Assembly: GCA_004020365.1 (NCBI GenBank) | Contig: SAQR01000050.1 | Location: 1-46,185 of the forward strand | Reading direction: 5' to 3' | DNA: 46,185 nucleotides | From: Mesorhizobium sp. | GTDB lineage: Bacteria; Pseudomonadota; Alphaproteobacteria; Rhizobiales; Rhizobiaceae | Part shown: positions 1 to 9,384 of the stretch, one piece after another | Layout of the letters: each line of letters starts with the position of its first letter | Position numbering within the stretch: position 1 is the first letter of the stretch | Translations under genes and position numbers: made by a program | The notes under the pieces: model-generated | Told to the model about the DNA's origin: nothing | Seen by the model: only the letters and a program-made list of their open reading frames with translations | Databases searched by the model: none

Positions 1-1791
1 GCGCTCGCGAGCGGCTTCGCTACCGCCGACCTACACCATGCGATGGGACACGACCTTGCAATTTTTCGAACAGCCTCTGAGGAAGGCCTAGTGGCGAGAC
101 AAGGATTGGCTACAGCCGACGACTTCAGGTTTGTAAGGCTTACGTGGGAGATTGATGACTCACGCGCCTCAAGTTGGAGGTTCTTCTCGAAGGGTGGTGC
201 ATATTCCAAATTTTATGGTTCAATACATCTTGTTGTTAACTGGCGCAACGGACAAGCGCAAATGTTAGCGATCCTCAATACCACATCAGGAAAAACCAAA
301 TCCAACATTTGGATGCTGCCGGACACAATTAGTTCATATTTCTTCCGACCAGGCTTCACCTGGTCACGCCGATCAGCGAAGGGTCTATCTTTTCGAGGCC
401 TTCCAGAGGGATGCATCTTTTCCGATAAGGGTCCGACGGTATTCCTGCCGCGTGACGACTCTGAGCTAATAATGGCTTCGATGGCTATTTTCAATAGTTC
501 TGCATACTCTTTTCTTGTAAGCCTCCAAATCGCCGCTGGGTCGTATGAAGCTGGGGTAATATTAAGAACACCATTTCCGAATATTGAAAAGTCTGTTAGA
601 AATACTCTTTCTAATTTGAGTTTTCAGGCATGGTCTAAGAAACGCAGGCTGGACGAGACGACTGAGACTTCGTTGGCATTTGTTCTGCCGGCCGAGCTGT
701 TGTCGCGCGTCAGTGACCATCATCCGGCTGCACTGGAGACGGAGCTGACCGATATACAGTCAAAGATCAACGCGATCGCCTTCGATCTTTACGGTTTCAG
801 CGAGGCAGACCGCGCTGCCGCGCTGGCGTCATCTGGATCGACCAATGACGGTTCTGGTGACGTTGTCGACGATGCGGACGATACAGAAGAAGACAGCGCA
901 GAGGCCATCGATCGGACGGACGGTCTGCTCGCTTGGGCCGTCGGCGTCTCCTTCGGTCGCTTCGATTGGCGCCTCGCGACCGGCGAGCGCGAACCTGTGC
1001 CCGAGCCGGATCCGTTCGACCCGCTCCCGGCCAAAAGCCCCGGCATGCTCCCCGATTGCGACGAGCCGTTCCACGCCCAAAATGGTATCCTCGTCGACGA
1101 CCAGGGCCACCCGCATGACCTGCCCCGCTTAATCGAAGAACTCCTTCAACGCGTCGAAAATGAAGTTCCTGGCGATGTGCGTAGCTGGCTGAGACGCGAA
1201 TTCTTCCCGCTTCACCTGAAGCAATATAGCAAGAGCCGCCGCAAGGCCCCGATCTACTGGCCACTTTCGACTACCTCAGGCAGCTATACGCTCTGGCTCT
1301 ATTACCCCAGCCTGACTGGCCAGACGCTCTACACTGTCATCAACGACTTTATCGAAGGCCCCAACGGGAAGCTCGCCCGGATCCGGAGCGATATAGCCGG
1401 CTTTCGCGAGAAAGGCAGCGCCCGCTCACGCGACGAGGACAGGGCGCTAGAGGCGTTGCAGACCCTAGAACTCGAATTGATCGAGCTGCGCGACCTGATG
1501 TTGCAAATCGCCCCGACTTATCGCCCGAACCACGACGACGGCGTCCAGATCACCGCCGCGCCACTTTGGGAGCAGTTCCGCCACAAGCCCTGGCAGAAGG
1601 TGCTGAAAGACACCTGGGCCAAACTGAAGAAGGGCGATTATGACTGGGCGCATCTGGCTATGACCTATTGGCCCGAGCGCGTGTGCGAGAAGTGCAAGAC
1701 CGACAAGTCGCTCGCCATCGCCCATGATCTGGAGCACCTCTACGTCGAACCTGAATCTACGGCCCGCAGTCACAGGAATATCGACGCATGA
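1..1791 (+). CDS. pglX: BREX adenine-specific DNA methyltransferase PglX, C-terminal part (5' truncated by window)
   Basis: The reading frame is open from base 1, so only the last 596 residues are present; PglX proteins are usually about 1,200 residues and the N6-adenine methylase motifs would lie upstream. Visible near the start is the PglX-type stretch RQGLATADDFRFVRL followed by FSKGGAYSKFYG and VVNWRNG, which resembles the target-recognition half of Eco57I/PglX enzymes. An acidic linker rich in D, E and S (bases about 835-910) separates this from a C-terminal alpha-helical part ending in HLYVEPE. In BREX, PglX methylates a non-palindromic host site to mark self DNA and is also needed for phage exclusion. 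The gene overlaps pglZ by four bases (ATGA). The first 700 bases are AT-rich compared with the rest of the window. The family call rests on sequence motifs and on the two downstream BREX genes. Confidence 0.88.
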   Translation, partial: ALASGFATADLHHAMGHDLAIFRTASEEGLVARQGLATADDFRFVRLTWEIDDSRASSWRFFSKGGAYSKFYGSIHLVVNWRNGQAQMLAILNTTSGKTKSNIWMLPDTISSYFFRPGFTWSRRSAKGLSFRGLPEGCIFSDKGPTVFLPRDDSELIMASMAIFNSSAYSFLVSLQIAAGSYEAGVILRTPFPNIEKSVRNTLSNLSFQAWSKKRRLDETTETSLAFVLPAELLSRVSDHHPAALETELTDIQSKINAIAFDLYGFSEADRAAALASSGSTNDGSGDVVDDADDTEEDSAEAIDRTDGLLAWAVGVSFGRFDWRLATGEREPVPEPDPFDPLPAKSPGMLPDCDEPFHAQNGILVDDQGHPHDLPRLIEELLQRVENEVPGDVRSWLRREFFPLHLKQYSKSRRKAPIYWPLSTTSGSYTLWLYYPSLTGQTLYTVINDFIEGPNGKLARIRSDIAGFREKGSARSRDEDRALEALQTLELELIELRDLMLQIAPTYRPNHDDGVQITAAPLWEQFRHKPWQKVLKDTWAKLKKGDYDWAHLAMTYWPERVCEKCKTDKSLAIAHDLEHLYVEPESTARSHRNIDA

Positions 1792-4316
1792 CGATTGAAG
1801 GTTTTGTTCGAAGCGAGATCTTCCTTCCTCGGCTGAGGAAGGCTTCGGTCTTGGCGGTTTACGATCCGGGCCAACGATATCGTGAAATCTGCCAATCATT
1901 GGCGGACGAAGGCACCGAGGTGGTTGATGCCGGAACAAGCAGCATCGAGGCGAGGGAGGCCGCCATGCTCGCGCTGGCCTCGCTGGGCCAGCCAGGGCGC
2001 CCAAGAAATCTCTTGGTCTATGTTCCGGCCATACCACCTGTAACCGATGAGGAACGGCAAACGGACCCGTACGCAGTCTACGCCGCCTGCGGAGCCGTTT
2101 TCCCTGATGGAGATGGCGACGGGTATGAGAGTATCTGTCTAAAAGCGAAGCCTGATCAGGCTACAGAGATCCGCCGCCTGTTCGCAGAGAACCCGTTTCC
2201 GTCATTCGCGCTGATAGACAATGTTGGCGGCGGCCTTTCCTGGCCGACGCTCAGGACCAATCTGCACGCTGAGTCCGCACGAGAGATCATTTTTGCTCTC
2301 CTCGTACCAACCCCCAAGCAGCTAGAGGCACTGAGGACGAGCGACGGATGGGCACCAGAGGCAAGAGCCCTACTGGAGAAGTCGCTGGGCCTCAAGTTGA
2401 TGACCAAGGCCAAGACCCTTTCGCCGATAGCCGACGAACTCTGGCGCTTCCTGCTGTTTAGCGAGTTCGTCTTCGACCTTCCTGTTGCGCTGCCTGGCGC
2501 TCTGTCCAACGTCCCGAAGGCCATAGAGGCGGCTCGCCCCCTCGTAGAGCATCTTTGCGAGACTCTTCGCAACGGCGCTTCGAGCCGGAACGAATACATC
2601 GCCCGCGCCGAGGCGGTGGAGGACGACCTAAAGCTGCCGGAGGTCTGCACAGGCATTTTCGACCTGGGTCTGCGTGACACCTTCCCGTTCGAAGAGCGAA
2701 CTTTCCTGGCGGGGGCTGTGAATGCGCTTGTCGCCGAGGACATCGACGGTGCCAAGGCTATTGTCTCCCGCCATGCCAGCTCTGTGTGGAGAAGCAAGGG
2801 CGAGAGCCAGGCACAATGGGGTTTGATCGAGACCGGCCTCAGGCTGGTTGAGGGATGTGAAGATGCTGACCGCGAGCTGGCGGAGAACGCCCGCAGTCTC
2901 GACATGCTGATCGGCCACTATTCAACATCGCTGCGCGAAGTTGATCGACTGCATCGGGAGTTCGAGCAAGCTGTTGCAGACTACATTCCCTCAGACGCCT
3001 CTCTTTCGGTGGCGGTAGACCATTGCCGCAAGCGTTACGCGAAACTGATCGAGAAGGTGCAATCACTATTTTCCAGACAACTCGAGACGGGCGGCTGGCC
3101 CCCGCCGGGGCGCTTGTCCAACCGCGACGTCTTCGACACAGTAGTCGAGCCGATGCTCAAAGAAAGCGGCCGCAGGGTGGCTCTGATCATGGTGGACGCG
3201 CTACGATATGAGCTCGGCGTTGCCCTGCACGGGCAGCTGGCAGAGACTGAGCAAGCCGAGATCAAGGTCGTTTGCGCGCAACTTCCCACTGTCACACCGG
3301 TCGGCATGGCCTCGCTTCTGCCAGGAGCGGGCACGGGGCTCCGGCTGGTTAAGGATGGGGATGGGTATTACGTTGCCCTGAATGAGAGCAAGATGGCTTC
3401 CGTGGCGAACCGCATGGAGATCATGCGTTCCCGCTTCGGCGACAGGTTCATGGAAGCGCAAATGAGCGCGTTCATCAGGTCCAAAAGCGAGTTGCCTAAG
3501 TCAGTCGAACTCCTTGTGCTTCGCACCGTCGACATCGATGCTCACTTAGAGAATGCTCCGTCGGAGACTCTCACGACGCTCAACCTCATCCATCAATCCC
3601 TGAAGGCGATCCGCCAAGCGGTGCACAGGCTCAAAAGCGAGCACTTCTCGGATGTGATCATCGCTACCGACCATGGCTTCATGCTGAATGCCCATGCCGA
3701 GGCCGGCGATGTCTGTTCGAAGCCTCCGGGCTCGTGGACCGTAGTGCATGAGCGAGCCCTCCTGGGCGAAGGTCAATCAGATGCCGCCAACTTTGTTCTC
3801 CCAGCCGAAAAGGCGGGCGTGCGGGGAGACTTTGCCAAACTTGGGGGCCCGAGGAGTCTGGCCCCATACCGCAAAGGATTGCTCTATTTCCACGGGGGTG
3901 CCTCGCTTCAGGAGGCAGTGGTTCCCTTGATTACTATCCGGCTCAAGCAGGTCAAGCAGCCGCGGATCGCTGCGGCCAAGGTAACGCTCTCCTACAAGAA
4001 CGGCGCCAAGCGGGTAACCACCCGCCTGCCGGTGGTCGACCTGGCCGTCGAAGGGGAGAACATGTTCTCGTTGAGCGAGACTTTCGAGATCCTCCTTGAG
4101 GCGCATAACAAGAAGGGAGAGGTCGTCGGGGAGGCGAAGCGAGGTGGTCTTGCCGACGTCGCGACTGGCATCATCACTGCCAAGCCTGGCGTCAAGATTC
4201 AGGTCACGGTCAAGATGGCAATGGAGTTCGAGGGTAAGTTCGTCCTAAAGGCACTCAATCCGGTGACGTTGGCGCAGTATGTCTCGCTCGAACTGGAGAC
4301 CGACTATGCAGTCTGA
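1788..4316 (+). CDS. pglZ: BREX phosphatase-domain protein PglZ
   Basis: This 842-residue protein matches type 1 BREX PglZ in length and position. The PglZ domain belongs to the alkaline phosphatase superfamily. The N-terminal metal-binding strand is visible as ALIMVDALRYELG near residue 463, followed by the substrate-loop segment TVTPVGMASLLPGA and the second metal site IIATDHGFMLNAH near residue 625. The N-terminal half is helical and looks like a scaffold. PglZ is required for BREX defence and is thought to act in a complex with PglX and BrxB/BrxC; its true substrate is not established. The ATG lies inside the last codons of pglX (ATGA overlap) and its own stop overlaps the brxL start, so the three genes are probably translated from one message. 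An almost identical gene order is known from E. coli and Acinetobacter type 1 BREX. Confidence 0.92.
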   Translation: MTIEGFVRSEIFLPRLRKASVLAVYDPGQRYREICQSLADEGTEVVDAGTSSIEAREAAMLALASLGQPGRPRNLLVYVPAIPPVTDEERQTDPYAVYAACGAVFPDGDGDGYESICLKAKPDQATEIRRLFAENPFPSFALIDNVGGGLSWPTLRTNLHAESAREIIFALLVPTPKQLEALRTSDGWAPEARALLEKSLGLKLMTKAKTLSPIADELWRFLLFSEFVFDLPVALPGALSNVPKAIEAARPLVEHLCETLRNGASSRNEYIARAEAVEDDLKLPEVCTGIFDLGLRDTFPFEERTFLAGAVNALVAEDIDGAKAIVSRHASSVWRSKGESQAQWGLIETGLRLVEGCEDADRELAENARSLDMLIGHYSTSLREVDRLHREFEQAVADYIPSDASLSVAVDHCRKRYAKLIEKVQSLFSRQLETGGWPPPGRLSNRDVFDTVVEPMLKESGRRVALIMVDALRYELGVALHGQLAETEQAEIKVVCAQLPTVTPVGMASLLPGAGTGLRLVKDGDGYYVALNESKMASVANRMEIMRSRFGDRFMEAQMSAFIRSKSELPKSVELLVLRTVDIDAHLENAPSETLTTLNLIHQSLKAIRQAVHRLKSEHFSDVIIATDHGFMLNAHAEAGDVCSKPPGSWTVVHERALLGEGQSDAANFVLPAEKAGVRGDFAKLGGPRSLAPYRKGLLYFHGGASLQEAVVPLITIRLKQVKQPRIAAAKVTLSYKNGAKRVTTRLPVVDLAVEGENMFSLSETFEILLEAHNKKGEVVGEAKRGGLADVATGIITAKPGVKIQVTVKMAMEFEGKFVLKALNPVTLAQYVSLELETDYAV

Positions 4317-6396
4317 CTATGTGATGGATGCCTTAGACACGAAGCTGAACGATGCCTTCGACGGAAAGGTCGTCCGCAAGGATCTCTTACACCGCATCAA
4401 GAAAGGCACGAATATCCCCACTTTCGTGCTCGAATTCCTGCTGGCTCGATACTGCGCCAGCAATGAGCCGGCGGAGATCCAGGCGGGTATGGAGGCCGTC
4501 CTTTCTACGCTCCAGGAAAATTACGTCCGCCCCGACGAGGCTAATGCTGCGCAGTCTCGTGTGGCAAGGACAGGCAAGCACAAGTTCATCGACAAAGTGC
4601 ACGTCCGCTACGTCGAAAAGGAAAAGCGCCATTGGGCGGCCATGGAGAATTTCGCCTCACAACGAATTGCCATTGGCGAGAAATTCTACAGGGACAACGA
4701 TCGTCTCCTCGAAGGTGGTATCTGGGCCGAGGTGGTTATCGCTCACAATGATATCGACGCCGACGCTTATGCCTTTTATGTCGAAGATCTGCGGCCCGTT
4801 CAGCTAAGTCGGTTTGATTTCGCTTCCTACGGAGAGGCCAAGAAAGCGTTCACTCGGGACGAGTGGATCGATGCGGTCCTCCGTTCAGTCGGCCTTGAGC
4901 CATCGAAGCTTTCGCATCGGGTAAAGCTGCATTTTATTGCCAGGCTTGCCCCATTGGTGGAGCCGAATTTTAACTTCATCGAGCTCGGTCCCCGGGGTAC
5001 GGGAAAGTCGTATTTCTTCAGCGAGTTCTCACCTTACTCCACGCTCATCAGCGGCGGACAGGCGACCAAGTCGGTTCTCTTTTACAACAACGCCCGGCAC
5101 AAGATCGGGCTCGTAGGCTTTTGGGACACCGTAGCGTTCGATGAGGTGGGCGGGATCAAAATCAAGGATCCGGACACGATCCAGATCATGAAGGACTTCA
5201 TGGCCAATGGCCGGTTCTCGCGCGGCGTGGAAGTGATCGCCGACGCCAGTTTGGCGTTTGTCGGCAACATCGACATGTCGATTGAGCAGATCGTCAACTC
5301 GACGGAGTACGATTTGTTCCAGCCTTTGCCCGAGCAATTCGACCTGGCCGTCATGGACCGTTTCGCCTGTTTTTTGCCAGGCTGGGAAATGCCCAAAAAC
5401 AGCAGCGCTTTTCTGACCGGTAGGTTCGGCCTCATAACCGACTACCTCGCCGAAGCCTTCCATTATCAACTAAAACATAGCAACCGCTACGAGGAGGTCA
5501 GCAAGCGGGTAAAGCTGGGGTCGGCTGTAGAGGGCCGTGACGAAAAGGGGATCAAAAAGACGCTTTGTGCGCTGCTTAAGATCCTTCACCCGACCGACAG
5601 CCCGACAGGTGAGGAATTCGACGAGTACGTGGCTTATGCGGTCGAATGTCGTCGTCGCGTGAAGGAGCAAATGAACAAGCGCAAGCCGGACGACGAATTT
5701 GCCAAGATTGAATTGTCATTCGTTGACCGCAACGGCAAGGAGGTCGTCGTCCATTGCCCCGAAAGCATCGGTGCGTCCGCGACGCTAGAACCCGCTCGGC
5801 GCCGGGCTCGAACGAATGCAGACGCGGTGATTGACCAGAAAGAGTTCGCGCCGAAACCCGAGCACTCACCGGCTCCACCATCCGAAATCCCCACCCGTTC
5901 TCAGGAAGAGGAAAAGCCGTCCGAACGGCACTACACAATTGCATATGGTGATACAGGACATTCCTACGATACGATCTTCGGCCCTTACCTGCCAGGCGCG
6001 AAGTCGGTGGTTGTGGAGGACCCATATCTCCGCATGCCACACCAGATCGCCAACTTTGTGCGGTTCTGCGAGACCGTGGTCAAGGCCGACACAGTCAGGA
6101 GTATCACTCTCATTACTTCCCATGATGAGCAGACCGACATGGCGGGGCTGCAGGCCAAGCTTGAGGAATTAAAGCAGAGCTTGCTGGAGTACGACGTGGC
6201 ACTAAAGATCAGCCTGAACGAAAAGATGCACGACCGTGAGGTCAAACTTGACAACGGCTGGACGATCAAAATCGGGCGTGGTCTGGATTTCTATCAAAAA
6301 CCTGAGGGCTGGTATGCTATCGGCGCGACCGACGTAAGCTTGAGACGCTGCCTGGAGACGAAAGTCGACGTATTCCGGGGCTCAGCGCCGCAGTAG
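4306..6396 (+). CDS. brxL: BREX AAA+ protein BrxL with a MIT_C-like (phospholipase-D-like) C-terminal domain
   Basis: The start chosen is ATG 4306, inside the end of pglZ, preceded by GGAG at 4295-4298; this gives 696 residues, the normal size for long BrxL proteins. The N-terminal region (LNDAFDGKVVRKDLLHRIK) is typical of BrxL. The AAA+ core has the P-loop GPRGTGKS at residues 228-235 and Walker B AFDEVGG with D279 and E280. BrxL is a hexameric, MCM-like DNA-binding ATPase required for phage exclusion; it was named Lon-like, but no Ser-Lys protease dyad is evident here. After a proline-rich linker (about residues 510-545) comes a domain starting GHSYDTIFGPYLPGAK, then VEDPYLR, HDREVKLDNGW and IKIGRGLD, which closely follows the MITD1 C-terminal domain. 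It is the last gene of the operon. The BrxL identity is firm; the role of the C-terminal domain is inference. Confidence 0.92.
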   Translation: MQSDYVMDALDTKLNDAFDGKVVRKDLLHRIKKGTNIPTFVLEFLLARYCASNEPAEIQAGMEAVLSTLQENYVRPDEANAAQSRVARTGKHKFIDKVHVRYVEKEKRHWAAMENFASQRIAIGEKFYRDNDRLLEGGIWAEVVIAHNDIDADAYAFYVEDLRPVQLSRFDFASYGEAKKAFTRDEWIDAVLRSVGLEPSKLSHRVKLHFIARLAPLVEPNFNFIELGPRGTGKSYFFSEFSPYSTLISGGQATKSVLFYNNARHKIGLVGFWDTVAFDEVGGIKIKDPDTIQIMKDFMANGRFSRGVEVIADASLAFVGNIDMSIEQIVNSTEYDLFQPLPEQFDLAVMDRFACFLPGWEMPKNSSAFLTGRFGLITDYLAEAFHYQLKHSNRYEEVSKRVKLGSAVEGRDEKGIKKTLCALLKILHPTDSPTGEEFDEYVAYAVECRRRVKEQMNKRKPDDEFAKIELSFVDRNGKEVVVHCPESIGASATLEPARRRARTNADAVIDQKEFAPKPEHSPAPPSEIPTRSQEEEKPSERHYTIAYGDTGHSYDTIFGPYLPGAKSVVVEDPYLRMPHQIANFVRFCETVVKADTVRSITLITSHDEQTDMAGLQAKLEELKQSLLEYDVALKISLNEKMHDREVKLDNGWTIKIGRGLDFYQKPEGWYAIGATDVSLRRCLETKVDVFRGSAPQ

Positions 6397-6644
6397 GAAA
6401 TACTGGCAGAGAATAGGCCTTGGCGCCGCGCTACTCTTCGGCGGGGTCGGTCGTTTGGAAACTTACTCCCTGAATCCAGCGGGCTCGTTTACTCCGGCGT
6501 TCGTGCATTGCCAGGAACAGCGATCGTCCGCTGTTGACCACGTTATCGCAAAACCGCTGCACGCCCTCGGGTCAGGCCCGGGTCAGGCCCGAGGGCAGGC
6601 TTTTGCGCGGGCAAGCATTGGTCCGCTTGGGGTGAGAGTTGCCT
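6397..6644. other. Intergenic region at the BREX island edge
   Basis: These 248 bases separate brxL from the convergent eda gene. No tRNA and no convincing coding sequence are visible. The segment holds a tandem of the unit CGGGTCAGGCC (about 6568-6590), which forms the loop side of a strong hairpin described separately. I see no direct repeat that could be called an attachment site. Confidence 0.5.
6563..6604 (+). terminator. Candidate Rho-independent terminator of the BREX operon
   Basis: GCCCTCGGG (6563-6571) pairs perfectly with CCCGAGGGC (6588-6596). The 16-base loop contains a second copy of the GTCAGG unit. A short T run (6601-6604) follows after AGGC. It lies 167 bases after the brxL stop and could serve brxL, or act as a barrier between convergent brxL and eda. 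The T run is short, so termination efficiency is uncertain. Confidence 0.45.
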
Positions 6645-7283
6645 CTATCGCCCGAGCTTGCTCGCAGCGCGCGCCAGGGCTTCGATTTCGTCCCATTTGC
6701 CGGCTTTGACCAAATCGTCCGGAGCCACCCAGGAGCCGCCGACGCAGATGACGTTGGGCAGGCTCAGATAGTCGCTGGCGTTCTTGTCGGTGATGCCGCC
6801 GGTCGGGCAGAATTGCACATCGGCGAGCGGCGAGGCGAATGCCTTGAGCGACGCGATGCCGCCCGACTGTTCTGCCGGGAAGAATTTCAGGAAACGCAGG
6901 CCTGCCTCGCGAGCGGCCATGATCTCACCGGGCGTGATGGCGCCGGGCAGCAACGGGACGTCGCTGTCCTTCGCCGCCGCCAGAAGCTCGCGGGTGATGC
7001 CGGGGCTGACGATGAACTTGGATCCGGCTGCTGCCGCCTCGCCGAAGTGGCGGGCGTCCAGAATGGTGCCGGCGCCGACGATGGCGTCCTCGACCTCGCT
7101 TGCCACAAGCCGGATCGCCTCCAGCGCATCAGCGGTTCGCAGCGTGATCTCGATCGCCGGCAGGCCGCCGCGCGCCAGCGCGCGCGCCAGCGGCACGGCA
7201 TCGGCGAGATTGGCGATCTTCAGCACCGGGATAACCGGTTGGCCGTTGAGCAGCGACAGGAGCTTCTCGGTCTTGCTGGGCAT
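6645..7283 (-). CDS. eda: 2-dehydro-3-deoxy-phosphogluconate (KDPG) aldolase
   Basis: This class I aldolase cleaves KDPG to pyruvate and glyceraldehyde 3-phosphate, the last step of the Entner-Doudoroff pathway that dominates sugar catabolism in rhizobia. The start is the ATG at 7283, preceded by GGAGAGA; it gives 212 residues, the family length, whereas the longer open frame upstream has no support. The Schiff-base lysine is K133 in FLKFFPAE and the catalytic glutamate is E45 in EITLRT, the same numbers as in the E. coli enzyme. The phosphate-binding end PTGGI and the GGSWV segment are present. It is convergent with brxL and divergent from trhO, and it marks the first clearly core-chromosome gene after the BREX island. 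Confidence 0.97.
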   Translation of the reverse strand: MPSKTEKLLSLLNGQPVIPVLKIANLADAVPLARALARGGLPAIEITLRTADALEAIRLVASEVEDAIVGAGTILDARHFGEAAAAGSKFIVSPGITRELLAAAKDSDVPLLPGAITPGEIMAAREAGLRFLKFFPAEQSGGIASLKAFASPLADVQFCPTGGITDKNASDYLSLPNVICVGGSWVAPDDLVKAGKWDEIEALARAASKLGR

Positions 7284-7474
7284 TTGTCGTCTCTCCGGTA
7301 TTGATCCGTTCAACCGGTTAGCAGAAGGCCGTTTTTCTGTCCACGAAACGAAGCGTGTCGCGATGTCACGCGCTGCCGGCAAGTCGGTCAGAGCGGCCGT
7401 CAAAGCCACCGAGGAGAAGCTGCTCCGCGCGCAAGCCTTGAAACGGCTTTCATGAGCGTTTAGTGGCTTCGGCG

Positions 7475-8398
7475 ATGACACTGCCCAATCAACCATTGCG
7501 CGTTGCCGCGCTCTACAGGTTTGCCCGGCTCGACGAGTTCGAGGCATTGCGCGCGCCGCTCGCCGCCTTTTGCTGCGGACGCGGTATCAAGGGCACGCTG
7601 CTGCTGGCGCATGAGGGCATCAACGGCACGGTCGCCGGCGGTGAAGCTGACATCGCCGCGCTCATCGATCATCTCGAATCCATCGAAGGTCTCGCCGGTC
7701 TCGAGGTCAAGTACAGCAGCGCCGCGCAGATGCCGTTCCACCGCATGAAGGTGCGGCTGAAGCGCGAGATCGTCACCATGGGCGTTAGCGATCTCGATCC
7801 GGCGGCAAGCGCCGGCACCTATGTCGCACCGGCCGACTGGAACGCGCTGATATCGGATGCGGACACGATCGTCATCGACACGCGCAACGCCTACGAAGTA
7901 TCGATTGGCACTTTCAAGGGAGCGGTCGATCCCGCGACAACGAGCTTTCGCGAATTCCCGGCCTGGGTCGAGCAGCATCGGGCCGAGCTCGTCGGCCGCA
8001 AGGTGGCCATGTTCTGCACCGGCGGCATACGCTGCGAGAAGGCAACGGTCTATGTGAAGTCGCTCGGCTTCGAGGATGTGTTCCATCTCAAGGGCGGTAT
8101 CCTGAAATATCTCGAAGCGATGCCCGCCGAGCAAAGCCTCTGGCAGGGCGAGTGCTTCGTCTTCGACGAACGCGTTTCGGTGTCGCACGGCTTGGTCGAG
8201 GGTGAGGCCGAACTTTGCCGCGCCTGCCGGCATCCGCTGACCGGGCAGGACCTGCTGTCGCCGAAATACGCCGTCGGCATCTCATGCCCGCATTGCTACG
8301 ATGCCCGTTCCGACGAGGATCGCGCCCGCTACGCCGAGCGTCACCGCCAGGTCGAGTTGGCAGAAGCGCAAGGCAGGGCTCCGCACATCGGACGTTAG
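7475..8398 (+). CDS. trhO: tRNA uridine(34) hydroxylase, rhodanese-domain protein (TrhO/YceA family)
   Basis: TrhO uses O2 to hydroxylate U34 of certain tRNAs, a step toward wobble 5-oxyacetyl or methoxyuridine. The protein has the family layout: an N-terminal acylphosphatase-like domain ([10 protein letters not shown] ... [11 protein letters not shown]), a central rhodanese domain ([18 protein letters not shown]) with active-site C181 in CTGGIRCEK, and a C-terminal segment with paired cysteines (CRACRHPL ... CPHC) that probably binds a metal. Two starts are possible: GTG 7463 and ATG 7475, four codons apart; neither has a strong Shine-Dalgarno sequence, and ATG 7475 (307 residues) was preferred. 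It is divergent from eda with about 190 bases between the start codons. Homologues are widespread in alphaproteobacteria. Confidence 0.92.
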   Translation: MTLPNQPLRVAALYRFARLDEFEALRAPLAAFCCGRGIKGTLLLAHEGINGTVAGGEADIAALIDHLESIEGLAGLEVKYSSAAQMPFHRMKVRLKREIVTMGVSDLDPAASAGTYVAPADWNALISDADTIVIDTRNAYEVSIGTFKGAVDPATTSFREFPAWVEQHRAELVGRKVAMFCTGGIRCEKATVYVKSLGFEDVFHLKGGILKYLEAMPAEQSLWQGECFVFDERVSVSHGLVEGEAELCRACRHPLTGQDLLSPKYAVGISCPHCYDARSDEDRARYAERHRQVELAEAQGRAPHIGR

Positions 8399-8407
8399 AG
8401 CGACGTG

Positions 8408-8433
8408 CCCGAAAATCGATTCCGATTTTCGGG
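8408..8433. repeat. Short palindromic intergenic repeat (rhizobial type)
   Basis: CCCGAAAATCG (8408-8418) is followed after four bases by CGATTTTCGGG (8423-8433), a perfect 11-base inverted repeat ten bases after the trhO stop. The core CGAAAA...TTTTCGGG is shared with the units at 12845-12951. Such elements are scattered in Mesorhizobium genomes. This copy could also act as an mRNA 3'-end hairpin for trhO, but no T run follows. Confidence 0.7.
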
Positions 8434-8587
8434 CAATGCGTGGTCAAGGCAGATCCTGACGTCATCTCGTTCTGCGCCATCACCGGCAAAGCGCCCATCC
8501 GTCATTGTAATGTCCATATGTGGGGCCTACCTGTTCAACGTCCGAAAACCTGCCCGGCGCTTCGGCCGGCCAATTCTGGAGGCATTG

Positions 8588-9355
8588 ATGTTCGATCCCA
8601 AGAAGCTCCTCAACGATCTGCTCGGCTCGCAAATTCCCGGAACCGGGTCGACTGTGCGCGACAAAGGCGGGCAGGCGGTGCAGATGGCCAAGGACAATCC
8701 GCTGGCCGCCGGCGCGCTGGCCGCGGTGCTGCTCGGAACCGGCGCCGGCCGTCAGGTCACCGGCACGGCGGTGAAGCTTGGCGGCCTGGCCGTTGTCGGC
8801 GGCCTCGCCTACAAGGCCTACCAGAACTACAAGAACGGCAAAGCGCCGGCGGAGGCGACAGCCGGCCAACCGGAATTGCTGCCGCCGCCCGCCGACACCA
8901 GCTTTCATCCCTCACAGGCACCGCAAGGCGAGGACGAATTCACGCTGACGCTGGTGCGCGCGATGATTTCGGCGGCGAAGGCCGACGGCCATATCGACGA
9001 CGACGAACGGCAAAAGATCGCCGGCAAGCTCAGCCTCGCGGGCATTGAGTCCGACGCGGAGAAATTCCTGTTGTCGGAACTGGAAAGGCCCCTCGACCTG
9101 GATACGCTGGTCGCCGGCGCCAAGACCGACGCCCAGAAGCTCGAGCTCTACACCGCCTCGCGCCTCGCCATCGATCCCAATACACGTGCCGAACGCGGCT
9201 ATCTCGATCTGCTCGCCGGCCGCCTCAGCCTGCCCGATGCACTTCTCGACCATGTCGAGGCGACGGTGTCGGCGGCAAAAGTGCCGGCGCGAGAGGTGCC
9301 GGAGTCAGAGGTGCCGGCGTCATCGGGCAAGGCAACCGCCAATTCGCGCTGGTAG
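8588..9355 (+). CDS. DUF533 (YebE-like, TerB-fold) protein
   Basis: The ATG at 8588 has an ideal GGAGG at 8578-8582, giving 255 residues; the frame is open further upstream but that part overlaps a palindromic repeat. Residues 1-25 (MFDPKKLLNDLLGSQ) are followed by a glycine/alanine-rich hydrophobic stretch (LAAGALAAVLLGTGAG ... VVGGLAYKAYQNYKNG), likely membrane-associated. The C-terminal 140 residues form an acidic helical domain of the tellurite-resistance TerB fold (LVRAMISAAKADGHIDDDERQKI), which usually binds metal or a protein partner. The function of DUF533 proteins is not established. It stands alone; the C-terminus holds a short run of VPxSEVP-like repeats. Confidence 0.88.
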   Translation: MFDPKKLLNDLLGSQIPGTGSTVRDKGGQAVQMAKDNPLAAGALAAVLLGTGAGRQVTGTAVKLGGLAVVGGLAYKAYQNYKNGKAPAEATAGQPELLPPPADTSFHPSQAPQGEDEFTLTLVRAMISAAKADGHIDDDERQKIAGKLSLAGIESDAEKFLLSELERPLDLDTLVAGAKTDAQKLELYTASRLAIDPNTRAERGYLDLLAGRLSLPDALLDHVEATVSAAKVPAREVPESEVPASSGKATANSRW

Positions 9356-9384
9356 GCTTCAGGGCCGCGGAGGGCGGGAATCCG

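Noticed and set aside
4306-6396. BrxL as an active Lon-type protease
   Set aside because: No Ser-Lys dyad is visible in the C-terminal region, and the long BrxL family is known to lack the Lon catalytic residues.
6397-6644. tRNA gene or attachment site at the BREX island border
   Set aside because: No cloverleaf-like arms or T-loop sequence and no pair of direct repeats typical of att sites could be found in the junction.
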